Below are positions 52,148 to 60,862 of a stretch of 64,000 nucleotides of DNA, one piece after another. The stretch comes from JAIBJN01 sp963830885 (lineage in GTDB: Bacteria; Actinomycetota; Thermoleophilia; Gaiellales; Gaiellaceae), in contig CAWHOA010000015.1 in assembly GCA_963830885.1 (NCBI GenBank), positions 62,001-126,000 on the forward strand. Direction: 5' to 3'. Made by a program: the position numbers and the translations under genes. Below the pieces are notes generated by a model that was not told where the DNA came from, made no database searches, and saw nothing but the letters and a program-made list of their open reading frames with translations. Numbering within the stretch: position 1 is the first letter of the stretch; each line of letters starts with the position of its first letter.

Positions 52148-53587
52148 ATGGCGATCGCGACCCGGCAGGACGCCTACATCGGCGGCGAGTGGATCCCCGG
52201 TGACGGGGAGGAGATCGAGGTGCGGAGCCCGGCCACCGGCGAGCTGCTGGGAACGGTCGCGGCGTCCTCGCCCGCCCAGGTCGATGCGGCTGTGCAGGCG
52301 GCCGCCGACGCCTTCCCGGCCTGGCGCAAGGTCTCGCTGCTCGAGCGGGTCGAGCTCTGCCGCGCGGCGTTCGCCATCTGCATGGAGCGGGCCGACGAGA
52401 TCGCCGAGATGATCACCCGGGAGGTCGGGAAGACCATCCGCGAGTCGCGCGAGGAGATGGTCGAGTACACGGCCGACCACTTCCGGCGGGCGTCGGAGGA
52501 CGTCCTCCGCCATGCCGGCCAGGTGCTCCCCTCGACGCAGGAGCGCTCGAACGCGAAGCGGATCATCGTCACGCAGGAGCCCGTCGGCGTCGTCGCGGCG
52601 GTGACGCCCTGGAACTTCCCCGTCGACATCGCCGGGATCCCGATCGTCTACGGGCTCGCAGTCGGCTGCACCTCGGTGTGGAAGCCGTCCGAGCACGCGC
52701 CGCTCTGCGCCAACATGTTCGCCGAGGTCATCCACGACGCGGGCTTCCCCGCCGGGACGCTGAACGTCGTGCACGGGCGCGGCGAGGTCGGCTCCCAGCT
52801 CGTCCGCCATCCGGACGTCGGCGCCGTCGTCTTCACCGGCTCCTCGCACACCGGCGAGCAGGTCGCCCGCGACGCGGCGCTCAAGAGCCGCGTGCTCGAG
52901 CTGGGCGGGAACGGGCCGCAGATCGTCCTCGCCGACGCCAACCTCGAGAAGGCCGCCGACGCCGCCATCGTCGGCTGCTTCTACCTCGCCGGCCAGTGCT
53001 GCACCGCAGCGGAGCGCATCCTCGTGCACGAGTCCGTGAAGGACGCCTTCGTCGAGGCCCTCGCCGAGCGGACGAAGGCCTTGCGCGTCGGCGACCCGCT
53101 CGACGAGGAGACCGACATGGGCCCGATGTGCACGCCGGAGGTAGTGACGCGGACGCAGGAGCACCTGCAGGACGCGACGGACAAGGGCGCGACGATCGTG
53201 CTCGGCGGCGGCCACGAGGGCCAGTTCCACGAGCCGACCATCGTCGACGGCGTCACCAGCGACATGCGGATCGCCCAGGAGGAGACCTTCGGCCCGGTCG
53301 CGCCGATCATCACCTTCTCGACCCTCGACGAGGCGCTCGAGATCGCCAACGAGACCGAGTACGGTCTCACGGCGTCCGTCTTCACGCGCTCGCTCCACGA
53401 CGCCTGGCGCGCGGCCGAGGAGCTTCGCCACGGCACGGTGCACATCAACGAGACGACGAACTACTGGGACCAGCTGGCCCCGTTCGGCGGCGCGAAGAAG
53501 TCAGGCTCCGGCCGCGAGCTGGCCGGCTGGATGATCGACGCCCTCACGGAGACGAAGCAGATCACGTTCGACCTGGCCGACCAGTAA
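52148..53587 (+). CDS. Aldehyde dehydrogenase family protein
   Basis: A 479-residue NAD(P)-dependent dehydrogenase. Catalytic Cys lies in YLAGQCCTAAERI, catalytic Glu in VLELGGNGPQIVL, and the cofactor site in TPWNFPVDIAGIPIVYGLAVG. It resembles succinate-semialdehyde and other broad aldehyde dehydrogenases; the substrate is unknown. It is divergent from the TMADH operon, so it could handle an aldehyde from amine oxidation. A GGGAAGGGAGAGG site precedes the ATG. Confidence 0.87.
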   Translation: MAIATRQDAYIGGEWIPGDGEEIEVRSPATGELLGTVAASSPAQVDAAVQAAADAFPAWRKVSLLERVELCRAAFAICMERADEIAEMITREVGKTIRESREEMVEYTADHFRRASEDVLRHAGQVLPSTQERSNAKRIIVTQEPVGVVAAVTPWNFPVDIAGIPIVYGLAVGCTSVWKPSEHAPLCANMFAEVIHDAGFPAGTLNVVHGRGEVGSQLVRHPDVGAVVFTGSSHTGEQVARDAALKSRVLELGGNGPQIVLADANLEKAADAAIVGCFYLAGQCCTAAERILVHESVKDAFVEALAERTKALRVGDPLDEETDMGPMCTPEVVTRTQEHLQDATDKGATIVLGGGHEGQFHEPTIVDGVTSDMRIAQEETFGPVAPIITFSTLDEALEIANETEYGLTASVFTRSLHDAWRAAEELRHGTVHINETTNYWDQLAPFGGAKKSGSGRELAGWMIDALTETKQITFDLADQ

Positions 53588-53605
53588 CAGCAGTCTGTTA
53601 CCTGG
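53581..53605. terminator. Hairpin formed across the two convergent stop codons
   Basis: CCAGTAACAG pairs with CTGTTACCTGG (one bulge) around CAGT. The stem contains the aldehyde dehydrogenase TAA and, on the other strand, the ArsR-like TAA. Confidence 0.6.
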
Positions 53606-53930
53606 CCTGGTTCTCGGCGAGCCGCTTGATCGCCGCCAGCCTGGCGTCCCAGCCTGCTGCGACCTCGACCAGGCGGCGGCTCGCCGTGTCGAGTCGCTCG
53701 GGGCGGACCGAGTAACGCACCTCGCGGCCTCGCCGCCGGCCCTCGACGAGGCCGGTGCGGTCGAGGACCGCGAGGTGCTTGACGACGGCCTGCCGCGAGA
53801 TCGGCAGTTCCGCCGCGAGCGTGGTGGCGGTCGCCTCGCCGTGGGCGAGGAGCAGGTCGAGCACGCGCCTGCGCGCCGGCTCGGCGATCGCAGCCCAGAG
53901 CTCGTCCTGCTCTGCGACGCCGGCGGTCAT
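53598..53930 (-). CDS. ArsR-type winged-helix regulator
   Basis: A 110-residue protein. AEPARRRVLDLLLAHGEATA, TTLAAELPISRQAVVKHLAVL and GLVEGRRRGREVRYSVRPER form the winged helix. No metal-binding Cys pair is seen. It belongs to the group paired with SRPBCC (AHSA1) genes and overlaps the SRPBCC stop by four bases. The inverted repeats at 54396-54445 are probable targets. Confidence 0.87.
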   Translation of the reverse strand: MTAGVAEQDELWAAIAEPARRRVLDLLLAHGEATATTLAAELPISRQAVVKHLAVLDRTGLVEGRRRGREVRYSVRPERLDTASRRLVEVAAGWDARLAAIKRLAENQAR

Positions 53931-54379
53931 CGCCGGGCCGGCGCCTCGGCCTTCTTCGCCACGTACTGCTGCAGGCTGTCGAGCACTCCGACCCAGCCCT
54001 GTGTGTTGTCGCGCACGTACTCCGCCTGCTCGTCGTGCAGATCGCGGAAGCCGCTCTCGACCACGTGCAGGCGCGTGCCGTCGGCTTCGGGGATGAGCCG
54101 AAACTCGACGAGGGTCGAGTTGCCCTCACCGGGATCGGCTCCCGGGGAGCGCGCGGCCCAGCGGAAGGAGAAGTATCGCGGCGGCTCGGCCTTCTCCACC
54201 TGGATGTTGAAGGAGCCGTGCTCCTCCCAGCTCAGCACCGAGGCGGCGCCGGGACGGAGGTCGCCTTCCACCGACTCTGCGAACCAGACGCCAACGTGCT
54301 CAGGCTCGGTGAGGACGGTCCAGACGCGTTCCGGGGACGCCTCGATGACGATCTCGCGCTCGATCCGTTCGGGAATCAC
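53927..54379 (-). CDS. SRPBCC-family (AHSA1-type) protein
   Basis: A 150-residue protein with the START-like fold: IEREIVIEASPERVWTVLTE at the N-terminus, FSFRWAARSP in the middle, TLVEFRLIPEADGTRLHVVE and a C-terminal helix GWVGVLDSLQQYVAKK. Such proteins bind small hydrophobic ligands. GTG start; coupled to the ArsR-type gene. Confidence 0.87.
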   Translation of the reverse strand: MIPERIEREIVIEASPERVWTVLTEPEHVGVWFAESVEGDLRPGAASVLSWEEHGSFNIQVEKAEPPRYFSFRWAARSPGADPGEGNSTLVEFRLIPEADGTRLHVVESGFRDLHDEQAEYVRDNTQGWVGVLDSLQQYVAKKAEAPARR

Positions 54380-54395
54380 GGGTTCTCCCTTCGAC

Positions 54396-54445
54396 GTGCA
54401 ACTAAGAGTTGCACATCCTAGCAGATGTGCAACCGAAGGTTGCGC
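54396..54445. promoter_or_regulatory. Two tandem operators for the ArsR/SRPBCC pair
   Basis: GTGCAAC-TAAGA-GTTGCAC (54396-54414) is a perfect inverted repeat. A second, GTGCAAC-CGAAG-GTTGCGC (54427-54445), lies 31 bases further, center to center, about three helical turns. They occupy the whole gap between the GMC stop and the SRPBCC start. Confidence 0.7.
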
Positions 54446-54448
54446 GTC

Positions 54449-56513
54449 CTACGGCGTCGGCTGGAGGCGCGCGCGTTCGATGAGGCGCTCGGTGCAGCGC
54501 AGCGAGTTGGCGCAGATCGTCGACGTGGGCGCCATAGGGCCCGAGGTGGGGAAGACCGCGCCGTCCAGGACGTAGAGGTTGGGCACGTCGTGGGCCGCGC
54601 ACCAGCGGTCGACGACAGACGCGGCCGGGTCATCGCCCATCCGCGTCGTCCCGAGCAGGTGCCAGCCCCACTGCGACCAGTCGGCGACGATCGTCTTCAC
54701 CGCCCCGGCGGCCTCGTGGGCCTCCTTCGCCCTGGCGAGCTGGAACTCGAGGTTGGCTCGCATCTCGTCGTCGATCGTGAAGGTGATCTTCGGCGCAGGG
54801 ATGCCGTCCGCGTCCGTCAGCTCCGGGTCGAGCGTGACCGTGTTCGACTCGTGCGGCAGGTCCTCGATCCCGACGCCCCAGTCGAACGCGTGGCCGAGCG
54901 TCTCCTCCGTTAGGTCGTGCACGGCGGCTCCCCAGCGCTCGTCGAAGGGCAGCTCGTCGTAACGGAAGAGGCTGAAGAGCGGCCCGCCGAGCGGCATCAC
55001 GTCCCACTGCGCGCCGAGCGGGAAAGCCGCGCGACTCGTCGTGGTCGGCGAACTCGAGCGAGAGAAGCTGCGTTCCCCACGGCCCGAGCCAGCCCTCGAG
55101 GTCGTCCTCGTAGATGCCGAGCACGCTCATGTACGGGTGCAGCATCAGCCGCTTGCCGACGAGCCCCGACGAGTTGGCGAGGCCGTCGGGGCCACCCGAA
55201 AGGAGAAGTAGGCGCGCCGTGCCGACGCCGTTGCCGGCGACGATCACGACGTCGGCCTCCTGCCGCTGCTCGTTCCCGTCGCGGTCGACGTAGATCGCGC
55301 CGGTGGCGAGGCCGTTTCCGTTCGTCGTGATCTCGCGCACGCGCGCTCCGGTGACGAGCTTCGCGCCGTGCGCGAGCGCCTGCGGCCACATGGTCGTGTC
55401 GGTGGAGCTCTTGGCGCCCGCCGGGCAGCCCCACATGCAGGTGCCCGTGCGCTTGCAGCCGGCCAGGCTGCCGACGTCCTCGGAGCGGATCGCGTGGGCG
55501 GCCGGCCACCAGTGCCAGTTGAGCTCGTTCATCCCCTCGGCCGCGCGCCGTCCGATCGGACCGATCGGGAGCGGCGGCAGGAGCGGCGGCGGCCCCGGCG
55601 GGTAGTTGGGGTCCCCGGCCATGCCCGAGATCTGCATCTCCTGGTCGATCCGCTCGTAGTACGGCTTCATCTCCTCGTAGGAGATGGGCCAGTCGTCCGC
55701 GATGCCGTGCAGGGTCCGGAGCTTGTAGTCCTGGGGCCGCAGCCGCACCCACTGGGCGCAGAAGTGAATCGTGCTCCCGCCGACCGCGTTGTACATCACC
55801 GGAGTGATGGGCGAGCCCGAGACCTCGAGCGGATAGTCGGCCGGGTGCTGCCGCGTGTTCGGGTTCGGGCTCCACTGCGCGTCGGCGACGAGCTCCCACT
55901 CGAGCTTGTCGCCCGGGAAGTCGGAGGCGTTCTCCCAGCCGCCCTGCTCCAGGCAGACGACGGAGAACCCGGCCTCGGCCAGGTGCCGCGCCGCCACCGA
56001 GCCGCCGGCCCCGGCGCCGATCACGAGCACGTCGGCCTTCGTGCCGTTGCCCGAGAGCGAGAACGAAAGCGGTTCCGCCGGCTCGATCGTCTCGGGTGCG
56101 GGTGGGGCCGTCGTGTTGATCGGCCCGCGCGCGTAGACCGGGTCGAGGAGCCCGTCCCGCAGGTCGTACTCGGCCTCGTCGGAGAACGGCGGCCGCTTGC
56201 CCTGGCCCGGGTAGCCGATCCGCTTCCGGACCTTGAGATTCATGTAGTAGCCGCCCGAGGCGATCTGCGCGAGCGCGGAGAAGCCGTCCGGGTCCTCCGC
56301 GTGCAGCCGCCGCGCCTCGCCCTCGGGGTCGCGCCCGGCGGCAGCGTCGAGCACGGCCGCGAGCGGCTCCACCAGGTCCGGCCGGGCCTCGAGGGCCCGG
56401 TCGAGCCACTTCTCGACCGAGCCGGCGTCGCTGGCCGCGGGCATCGCGTCCGTGGCCGGGATGAGAACGTCGGCCAGGGCCCAGAACGTCGCCCGTTGCT
56501 CTTCGGTCAGCAC
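54449..56513 (-). CDS. GMC oxidoreductase with fused gluconate-dehydrogenase subunit-3 domain, frameshifted
   Basis: The N-terminal ~120 residues (LTEEQRATFWALADVLIPAT) look like the Gluconate_2-dh3 domain. Then come the FAD site DVLVIGAGAGGSVAARHLAE, GGSTIHFCAQWVRLRP and GTCMWGCPAGAKSSTD, typical of GMC dehydrogenases. At 55021-55050 the frame shifts by one base: the body ends SLEFADHDESRG and resumes FPLGAQWDVMPLGGPLFSLF through HLLGTTRMGDDP to the stop. The GTG start has GGAGGGG upstream, from the arm of inverted-repeat element B. The substrate, perhaps a sugar or alcohol, is unknown. Confidence 0.78.
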
Positions 56514-56680
56514 TAGTGCCCCTCCAGGCAATACGAGCCTGCCTCTGCCCCGCGATCACGCTGCGCCGGAGCCCACCCTCGCCCTTGCCAGGGCATCCAG
56601 CCTTGGCCGCGCGCGAGTGCGAGCTTCGGCTTGGTGCTCCCGGCGCAGAGTCGAGGCTGGATTACCTGAATGAGCACTAG
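56513..56680 (-). promoter_or_regulatory. Inverted-repeat intergenic element, copy B (168 bp)
   Basis: Fills the gap between the LLM stop and the GMC start on the minus strand, overlapping both codons. In the sense direction the arms CTAGTGCTCATTCAGG and CCTGGAGGGGCACTAG pair with several G-U wobbles; the 3-prime arm includes the GMC ribosome site. The body shares GAGCACCAAGCC and the apical hairpin AAGGC-TGGAT-GCC with copy D, in the same orientation. Confidence 0.75.
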
Positions 56681-57720
56681 TTGAACGCCGGCATGACCTC
56701 TTCGGCGATGAGCCGGAGCTGGCCGTTGACGTCCGGCACGTCCACGTCGCGCTGGGCGAACAGCTTCAGGATGTAGGGGTCGGTGATGCAGAGGATCATG
56801 TGGTTGACCCCCGCCGACTCCATCTCCTTGATCTGGGCCACGCACTCCTCGGGCGTGCCGGCGATCGAGAGCTTGTCGGCGATCGCGGGCGTCGTCATCT
56901 CGTACGCTTTCTCGAGGTCCCCGCTGCCGAGAACCTCGACGATCGCCTTCACCTCGGCCGGGTCGATGCCGTGCGCCTCGAACTGCTCGTCCGGCTGGGA
57001 CGAGAGGTAGAAGGTGACGATGGCCCGCGCCGCCGTCTTCGCCTTCTCCGAGTCGGGCCCGCAGGTGACGACGCACCAGGCGCCGATGTCGAGCGTCGTC
57101 CAGTCGCGGCCGGCGCTCTCGGCGCCGATCTTCACGTTCTCGACGACGTAGTCGTACCAGGCCTTGTTGTAGCCCAGCGCGCTGTGGACGCCGTCGGAGA
57201 CCTCGCCGGCGAGCTGCATCGACTTGGGGCCGCGCATCGCGCCGATGTAGAGCGGCAGCCGCTCCTGCACGGGCCGCGCGAAGGTGAAGAGCCCGGCGTA
57301 GCGGTGGAACTGGCCCTCGTACGTGATCGCCCCGTTGTCGAGGAAGGTGCGCATCACCTCGTGCGCCTCCTTGACCCGGGAGAACGGCTTGATCGCCTTC
57401 CAGTCGACGCCGTACTGCGAGAGCATGCCGAAGTTTCCGCAGGAGATCACGCCCTCGGCGCGGCCGCCGGTCAGCTCGTCGAGGGTGGCGAGCGCCTGGC
57501 AGATGAGGGTCGGCTCGCGCAGGTAGACGCTGGAGAGGTTCGGCCCGAAGCGGACGTTCTTCGTCTTGTCGGCGGCCGCCGCGTACAGGAGCCAGAGATC
57601 CTTGTGCCAGGTCTCGTCGGCCGCGTAGCACGCGTAGTAGCCCAGCTCGTCGGCCGTCTTGACGTGCTCCAGCGAGTCGGCGAGCGGGTAGTCGAGCAGC
57701 GTCGTGTAGCTGAACTTCAT
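56677..57720 (-). CDS. LLM-class flavin/F420-dependent oxidoreductase
   Basis: A 347-residue luciferase-like TIM barrel. KFSYTTLLDYPLADSLEHVK, YACYAADETWHKDLWLLYAA, ELTGGRAEGVISCGNFGML and LYIGAMRGPKSMQLAGEVSDG resemble methylene-tetrahydromethanopterin reductase (Mer)-like actinobacterial proteins. Either FMN or F420 could be the cofactor. Coupled to the upstream 90-residue gene by a four-base overlap. Confidence 0.85.
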   Translation of the reverse strand: MKFSYTTLLDYPLADSLEHVKTADELGYYACYAADETWHKDLWLLYAAAADKTKNVRFGPNLSSVYLREPTLICQALATLDELTGGRAEGVISCGNFGMLSQYGVDWKAIKPFSRVKEAHEVMRTFLDNGAITYEGQFHRYAGLFTFARPVQERLPLYIGAMRGPKSMQLAGEVSDGVHSALGYNKAWYDYVVENVKIGAESAGRDWTTLDIGAWCVVTCGPDSEKAKTAARAIVTFYLSSQPDEQFEAHGIDPAEVKAIVEVLGSGDLEKAYEMTTPAIADKLSIAGTPEECVAQIKEMESAGVNHMILCITDPYILKLFAQRDVDVPDVNGQLRLIAEEVMPAFN

Positions 57721-57989
57721 GGCTGTGCGCCCTCCTCGGCCTCGATTTCCTTGAGCAGCTCTTCGCCCGACAGGACGCTGTCCGCGAAGTGGTCGTGCAT
57801 CCACGCCAGGTGCTCCCACCGGCTGTCGACGATCCGCAGCGTGTCCCAGGCCGGGATGTCCTGCTGCGGCGTGTGCTCGGTCATGAGCGCCGGGTCGACC
57901 TCGTAGATGTGGTCGAAGCGCATGACGACGTCCTCCTTGATGCGCTGCGCCTCCGGCGGCTTCTGCGCCGAGAGCCTGAAGCCGATCAC
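57717..57989 (-). CDS. Small conserved-context protein between flavin genes
   Basis: A 90-residue frame with GTG start overlapping the oxidase stop (GTGA) and a stop overlapping the LLM start (ATGA). The sequence has FDHIYEVDPALMTEHTPQQD, then DSRWEHLAWMHDHFADSVLS and an acidic C-terminal helix. Family not recognised. Tight coupling on both sides suggests a subunit or partner of the adjacent flavoproteins. Confidence 0.6.
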   Translation of the reverse strand: MIGFRLSAQKPPEAQRIKEDVVMRFDHIYEVDPALMTEHTPQQDIPAWDTLRIVDSRWEHLAWMHDHFADSVLSGEELLKEIEAEEGAQP

Positions 57990-59497
57990 GACTCCACCTC
58001 CTCGTAGGCCTCGTCGAGCAGGTACTTGCCCGGATTCATGATGTTGTTGGGGTCGAGCGTGCGCTTGATCTGCTTCATCACCTCGAAGCCGCCGCCGAGC
58101 TCGTCGGGGACGAGGTCGACCTCGCCCTCGCGGCAGGAGCCGTGGCACGCCGAGATGGAGCCGCCGTGCTCGATGGCGATGCGGGCGATCTCCCGCTTCG
58201 CATCCACCCACGCGGCCCAGCTCTCGTCGTCCCACTTCATCTCCCAGATGCCGATGTCGATTTCGGTGAGGTAGTCGCCCCACGACTTGAAGGCCCCGTT
58301 CGTGTAGGCGAACATGCCCCAGTCGTCGAACATGTCGAAGCGCTCGCGCAGGTCGGCCGCGACGGCATGCCACTTCTCGCGGACGGCCGGGAGCTGCGAG
58401 TAGAGGATCGCGGCGTCCTCGCAGTGCCAGCTCATGAGCGCGACCTGGCCGTCCCGGGTGCGCCCGTGCTGCGGGGTGGCGTAGCGGTCGTGCCGCGAGG
58501 CCCAGTCGCCCTGGGAGATCTCGTCGCCCAGGTACTCGCCGCCGGAGGCCTTGCCGATCTTCAGCATCCGCTTGGCCGAGGCGCGTACCTCGTCGTCGTT
58601 CCCGTACATGGCCACCGCGACGACGGCCTGAACCCAGTCGGGCTGCGGGATGTACGCCTCGTCGTCGCGGCGGAGGTACTTCACCTTCCACTCGTCGAAG
58701 AGGACGACGCCGGCGAGGGTCGCCGCGCCCGAGCGCGCGAACTCGCCCGTCGCCCGCCAGGCGTCCTCGTAGGAGCGGTAGGCGTAGAAGGCCGAGAACT
58801 CAGCCTCCGGCCGCTTGACCAGCTCGAGCGTCGCCTCGGTGACGATGCCGAGCGTCCCCTGGTGGCCCATGAAGAGATGCTTGAGCTGGAAGCCCGACGA
58901 CGACTTGCGGGTCTTCTTGCCGCCTCCGTCGCCGACGCGGATGATCTCGCCGGTCGGGAGCACGATCTCGAAGCTGATCACGAGGTCGCGCGTGTGGCCG
59001 AAGCGACCGCCGATGAGCGACCAGCCGCTCGTGCCGATGCGCCCGCCGACGAGCGAGCACGGATACGACGCCGGGTTGTCCGGATAGATGAAGCCGAGAG
59101 GCTGCAGCTCCTGGGAGAGCTTCAGCATGTTGATCCCCGGCTGGACGGTGACCGTGCGGTCCTCGACGTCGATCTCGAGGATCTTGTCCATGAGCTTGAT
59201 GTCGACGAGGATCCCGTGCTTGAGCGGCACCGCGCCGTCGGTGAGCCCGGTGGCGCCTGCCCGCGGCACGACCGGGACGCGCTCACGGTTCGCGAGCTTG
59301 ACCACCTCGGAGATCTGCTCCGCCGATGTCGGGAGCACGACCGCCTGCGGGATGAACTCCTCCCACCTGTGCTTCGGAAACGGCGAGGGGACGCGCGCGC
59401 GGTTGAAGAGCGCCGAGCGGCCTGTGAAGACGTGGTCCTCGCCGCAGATGGCGACGAGCTCGTCGATCAGGGTGTCGGGAAGCGCTGCGACTGCCAT
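57986..59497 (-). CDS. FAD-binding oxidase, GlcD/D-lactate dehydrogenase type
   Basis: A 503-residue FAD-linked dehydrogenase. The PCMH domain has VPVVPRAGATGLTDGAVPLK, CSLVGGRIGTSGWSLIGGRF and GHQGTLGIVTEATLELVKRP. The end SISACHGSCREGEVDLVPDE with DPNNIMNPGKYLLDEA is typical of the GlcD/vanillyl-alcohol-oxidase family. It likely oxidises a hydroxy acid and passes electrons to the upstream-encoded Fe-S protein. The ATG follows GGAAGGAG from inverted-repeat element C. Confidence 0.87.
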   Translation of the reverse strand: MAVAALPDTLIDELVAICGEDHVFTGRSALFNRARVPSPFPKHRWEEFIPQAVVLPTSAEQISEVVKLANRERVPVVPRAGATGLTDGAVPLKHGILVDIKLMDKILEIDVEDRTVTVQPGINMLKLSQELQPLGFIYPDNPASYPCSLVGGRIGTSGWSLIGGRFGHTRDLVISFEIVLPTGEIIRVGDGGGKKTRKSSSGFQLKHLFMGHQGTLGIVTEATLELVKRPEAEFSAFYAYRSYEDAWRATGEFARSGAATLAGVVLFDEWKVKYLRRDDEAYIPQPDWVQAVVAVAMYGNDDEVRASAKRMLKIGKASGGEYLGDEISQGDWASRHDRYATPQHGRTRDGQVALMSWHCEDAAILYSQLPAVREKWHAVAADLRERFDMFDDWGMFAYTNGAFKSWGDYLTEIDIGIWEMKWDDESWAAWVDAKREIARIAIEHGGSISACHGSCREGEVDLVPDELGGGFEVMKQIKRTLDPNNIMNPGKYLLDEAYEEVES

Positions 59498-59584
59498 CTA
59501 ATGCTCCTTCCAGGAATGCTGGCGAGATCCTGGGTCGCGAGCACCAAGCCAGAGGTCGGTATGTAGTGCTGGGAGGGGCATTAG
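59498..59584 (-). promoter_or_regulatory. Inverted-repeat intergenic element, copy C
   Basis: 87 bp exactly between the Fe-S gene stop (which it overlaps) and the oxidase ATG. In the gene direction, CTAATGCCCCTCCCAG pairs with CTGGAAGGAGCATTAG (14 of 16). The 3-prime arm carries GGAAGGAG, the ribosome site. The body contains the GAGCACCAAGCCAGAGG block in reverse orientation relative to copies B and D. Confidence 0.75.
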
Positions 59585-60810
59585 ACCTCGAATCCGGCCG
59601 CCTCGGCGACCAGCTCGAAGATGTCGAACACCTCGATGCCCTGAGCCTTGCCCTGCTCGGTGAGCGGCCGCTCCGACCAGGGACAGGCGGAGACGAGGGT
59701 GTCGACGCCGTCGAGCGCCGCCGCCTTCTCGATCCGCCGGCGGCTGATCTCCGCCGTCAGCTCCGGCTTCTCGGTCGCGAGGTTCGAGCCGGCCCCGGAG
59801 CAGTACGACCACTGCGTGACGTGGTCGACGTCGACGAACGTGAGCCCCGGGATCGCCCGCAGGATCTCGCGCGGGGACTGCCACTTGCCGAGGCGCTTGT
59901 TCAGCCGGCACGGGTCGTGGTACGTCACCGTGCGCTCGATCGGCGTCGTCAGCTCGATCTTGCCCTCGCGGATCAGCTCGGCGACGAGGTCGACGCCGAG
60001 CACGATCTCGAACTCGTCGAAGTTCTCATCGAGCGTGGGGTAGTGCTCGATCATCGTGATGTAGTCGTGCGGGTCGAGGCAGATGACTCGCGTCGTGCCC
60101 GTCTTGCGCCAGTCGATCATGTTGTGCTCGGCCATCTTGTGGGCGATCTCCACGTACCCGGTCTCCCACATCGGCCCGCCGCAGCACCACTGCTGGCTCA
60201 TGAGGCCGAACTCGACGCCGGCGGCGCCGAGGAGGAGTGCCACCGCGCGAGGCACGGACGGCCGGTAGAAGGCCGCCTCGCAGTCGGCGAACAGGACCGT
60301 CTCGCCGCCGGTCGGGAGGTCGAGGCCGGTCGCCCAGGCACGAACCTTGTTGCCGGAGGTCTCCGTGCGCCATCCGAGCACGGGCTCGTTGCCCCAGCGG
60401 TCGGTGAGCTCCGCCCACCGCTTCCAGTTCTCCTGGTGGATGCCCTCCTCGACCGCGAGCGTCCGCATCGCCCTGACGACGTCGATCGTGCGCTGGCGGA
60501 AGCGGTAGAAGTCGCCGGTGAAGAGCGTGTTCGGGCAGCGGAGCTCGCAGGCGCCGCACATCGTGCAGTGCACGTAGTCCTCGGCGACGTCCTCGATCGT
60601 GAGGTGGCCCTCGTCCATCGCGACCACGTTCGCGTGGAACGCGGTCGGCGTGTGCCGCTCGTCGCGGGTGACCTGCATCACCGGGCAGACCTCGCGGCAG
60701 AACTTGTGGCCCGAGCTGAAGCAGTTGTACGCGGCGTTCCGCCACTCCTCCACGACCTCGTCGGCGCGCCCGTTCGTTCCCCCGGAGTCGGTGACCTTGT
60801 CGATTGCCAT
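59581..60810 (-). CDS. GlcF-like Fe-S (CCG-domain) oxidoreductase subunit
   Basis: A 409-residue protein. A first cluster site is atypical: Cys30, Cys38 and Cys42 (C-x7-C-x3-CP), without the usual four-Cys spacing. The second is standard: Cys82, Cys85, Cys88 and Cys92 (CTMCGACELRCP). CCG-type motifs QWCCGGPMWETGY, YHDPCRLNKRLG and WSYCSGAGSN follow. It is predicted to carry electrons from the GlcD-like flavoprotein to a quinone. An AAGGAGG site precedes the ATG. Confidence 0.85.
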   Translation of the reverse strand: MAIDKVTDSGGTNGRADEVVEEWRNAAYNCFSSGHKFCREVCPVMQVTRDERHTPTAFHANVVAMDEGHLTIEDVAEDYVHCTMCGACELRCPNTLFTGDFYRFRQRTIDVVRAMRTLAVEEGIHQENWKRWAELTDRWGNEPVLGWRTETSGNKVRAWATGLDLPTGGETVLFADCEAAFYRPSVPRAVALLLGAAGVEFGLMSQQWCCGGPMWETGYVEIAHKMAEHNMIDWRKTGTTRVICLDPHDYITMIEHYPTLDENFDEFEIVLGVDLVAELIREGKIELTTPIERTVTYHDPCRLNKRLGKWQSPREILRAIPGLTFVDVDHVTQWSYCSGAGSNLATEKPELTAEISRRRIEKAAALDGVDTLVSACPWSERPLTEQGKAQGIEVFDIFELVAEAAGFEV

Positions 60811-60862
60811 TCGCCTCCTTCGCTGGGTTGCGCCGACTCTAGGACGACTGCGATAGAAATGT

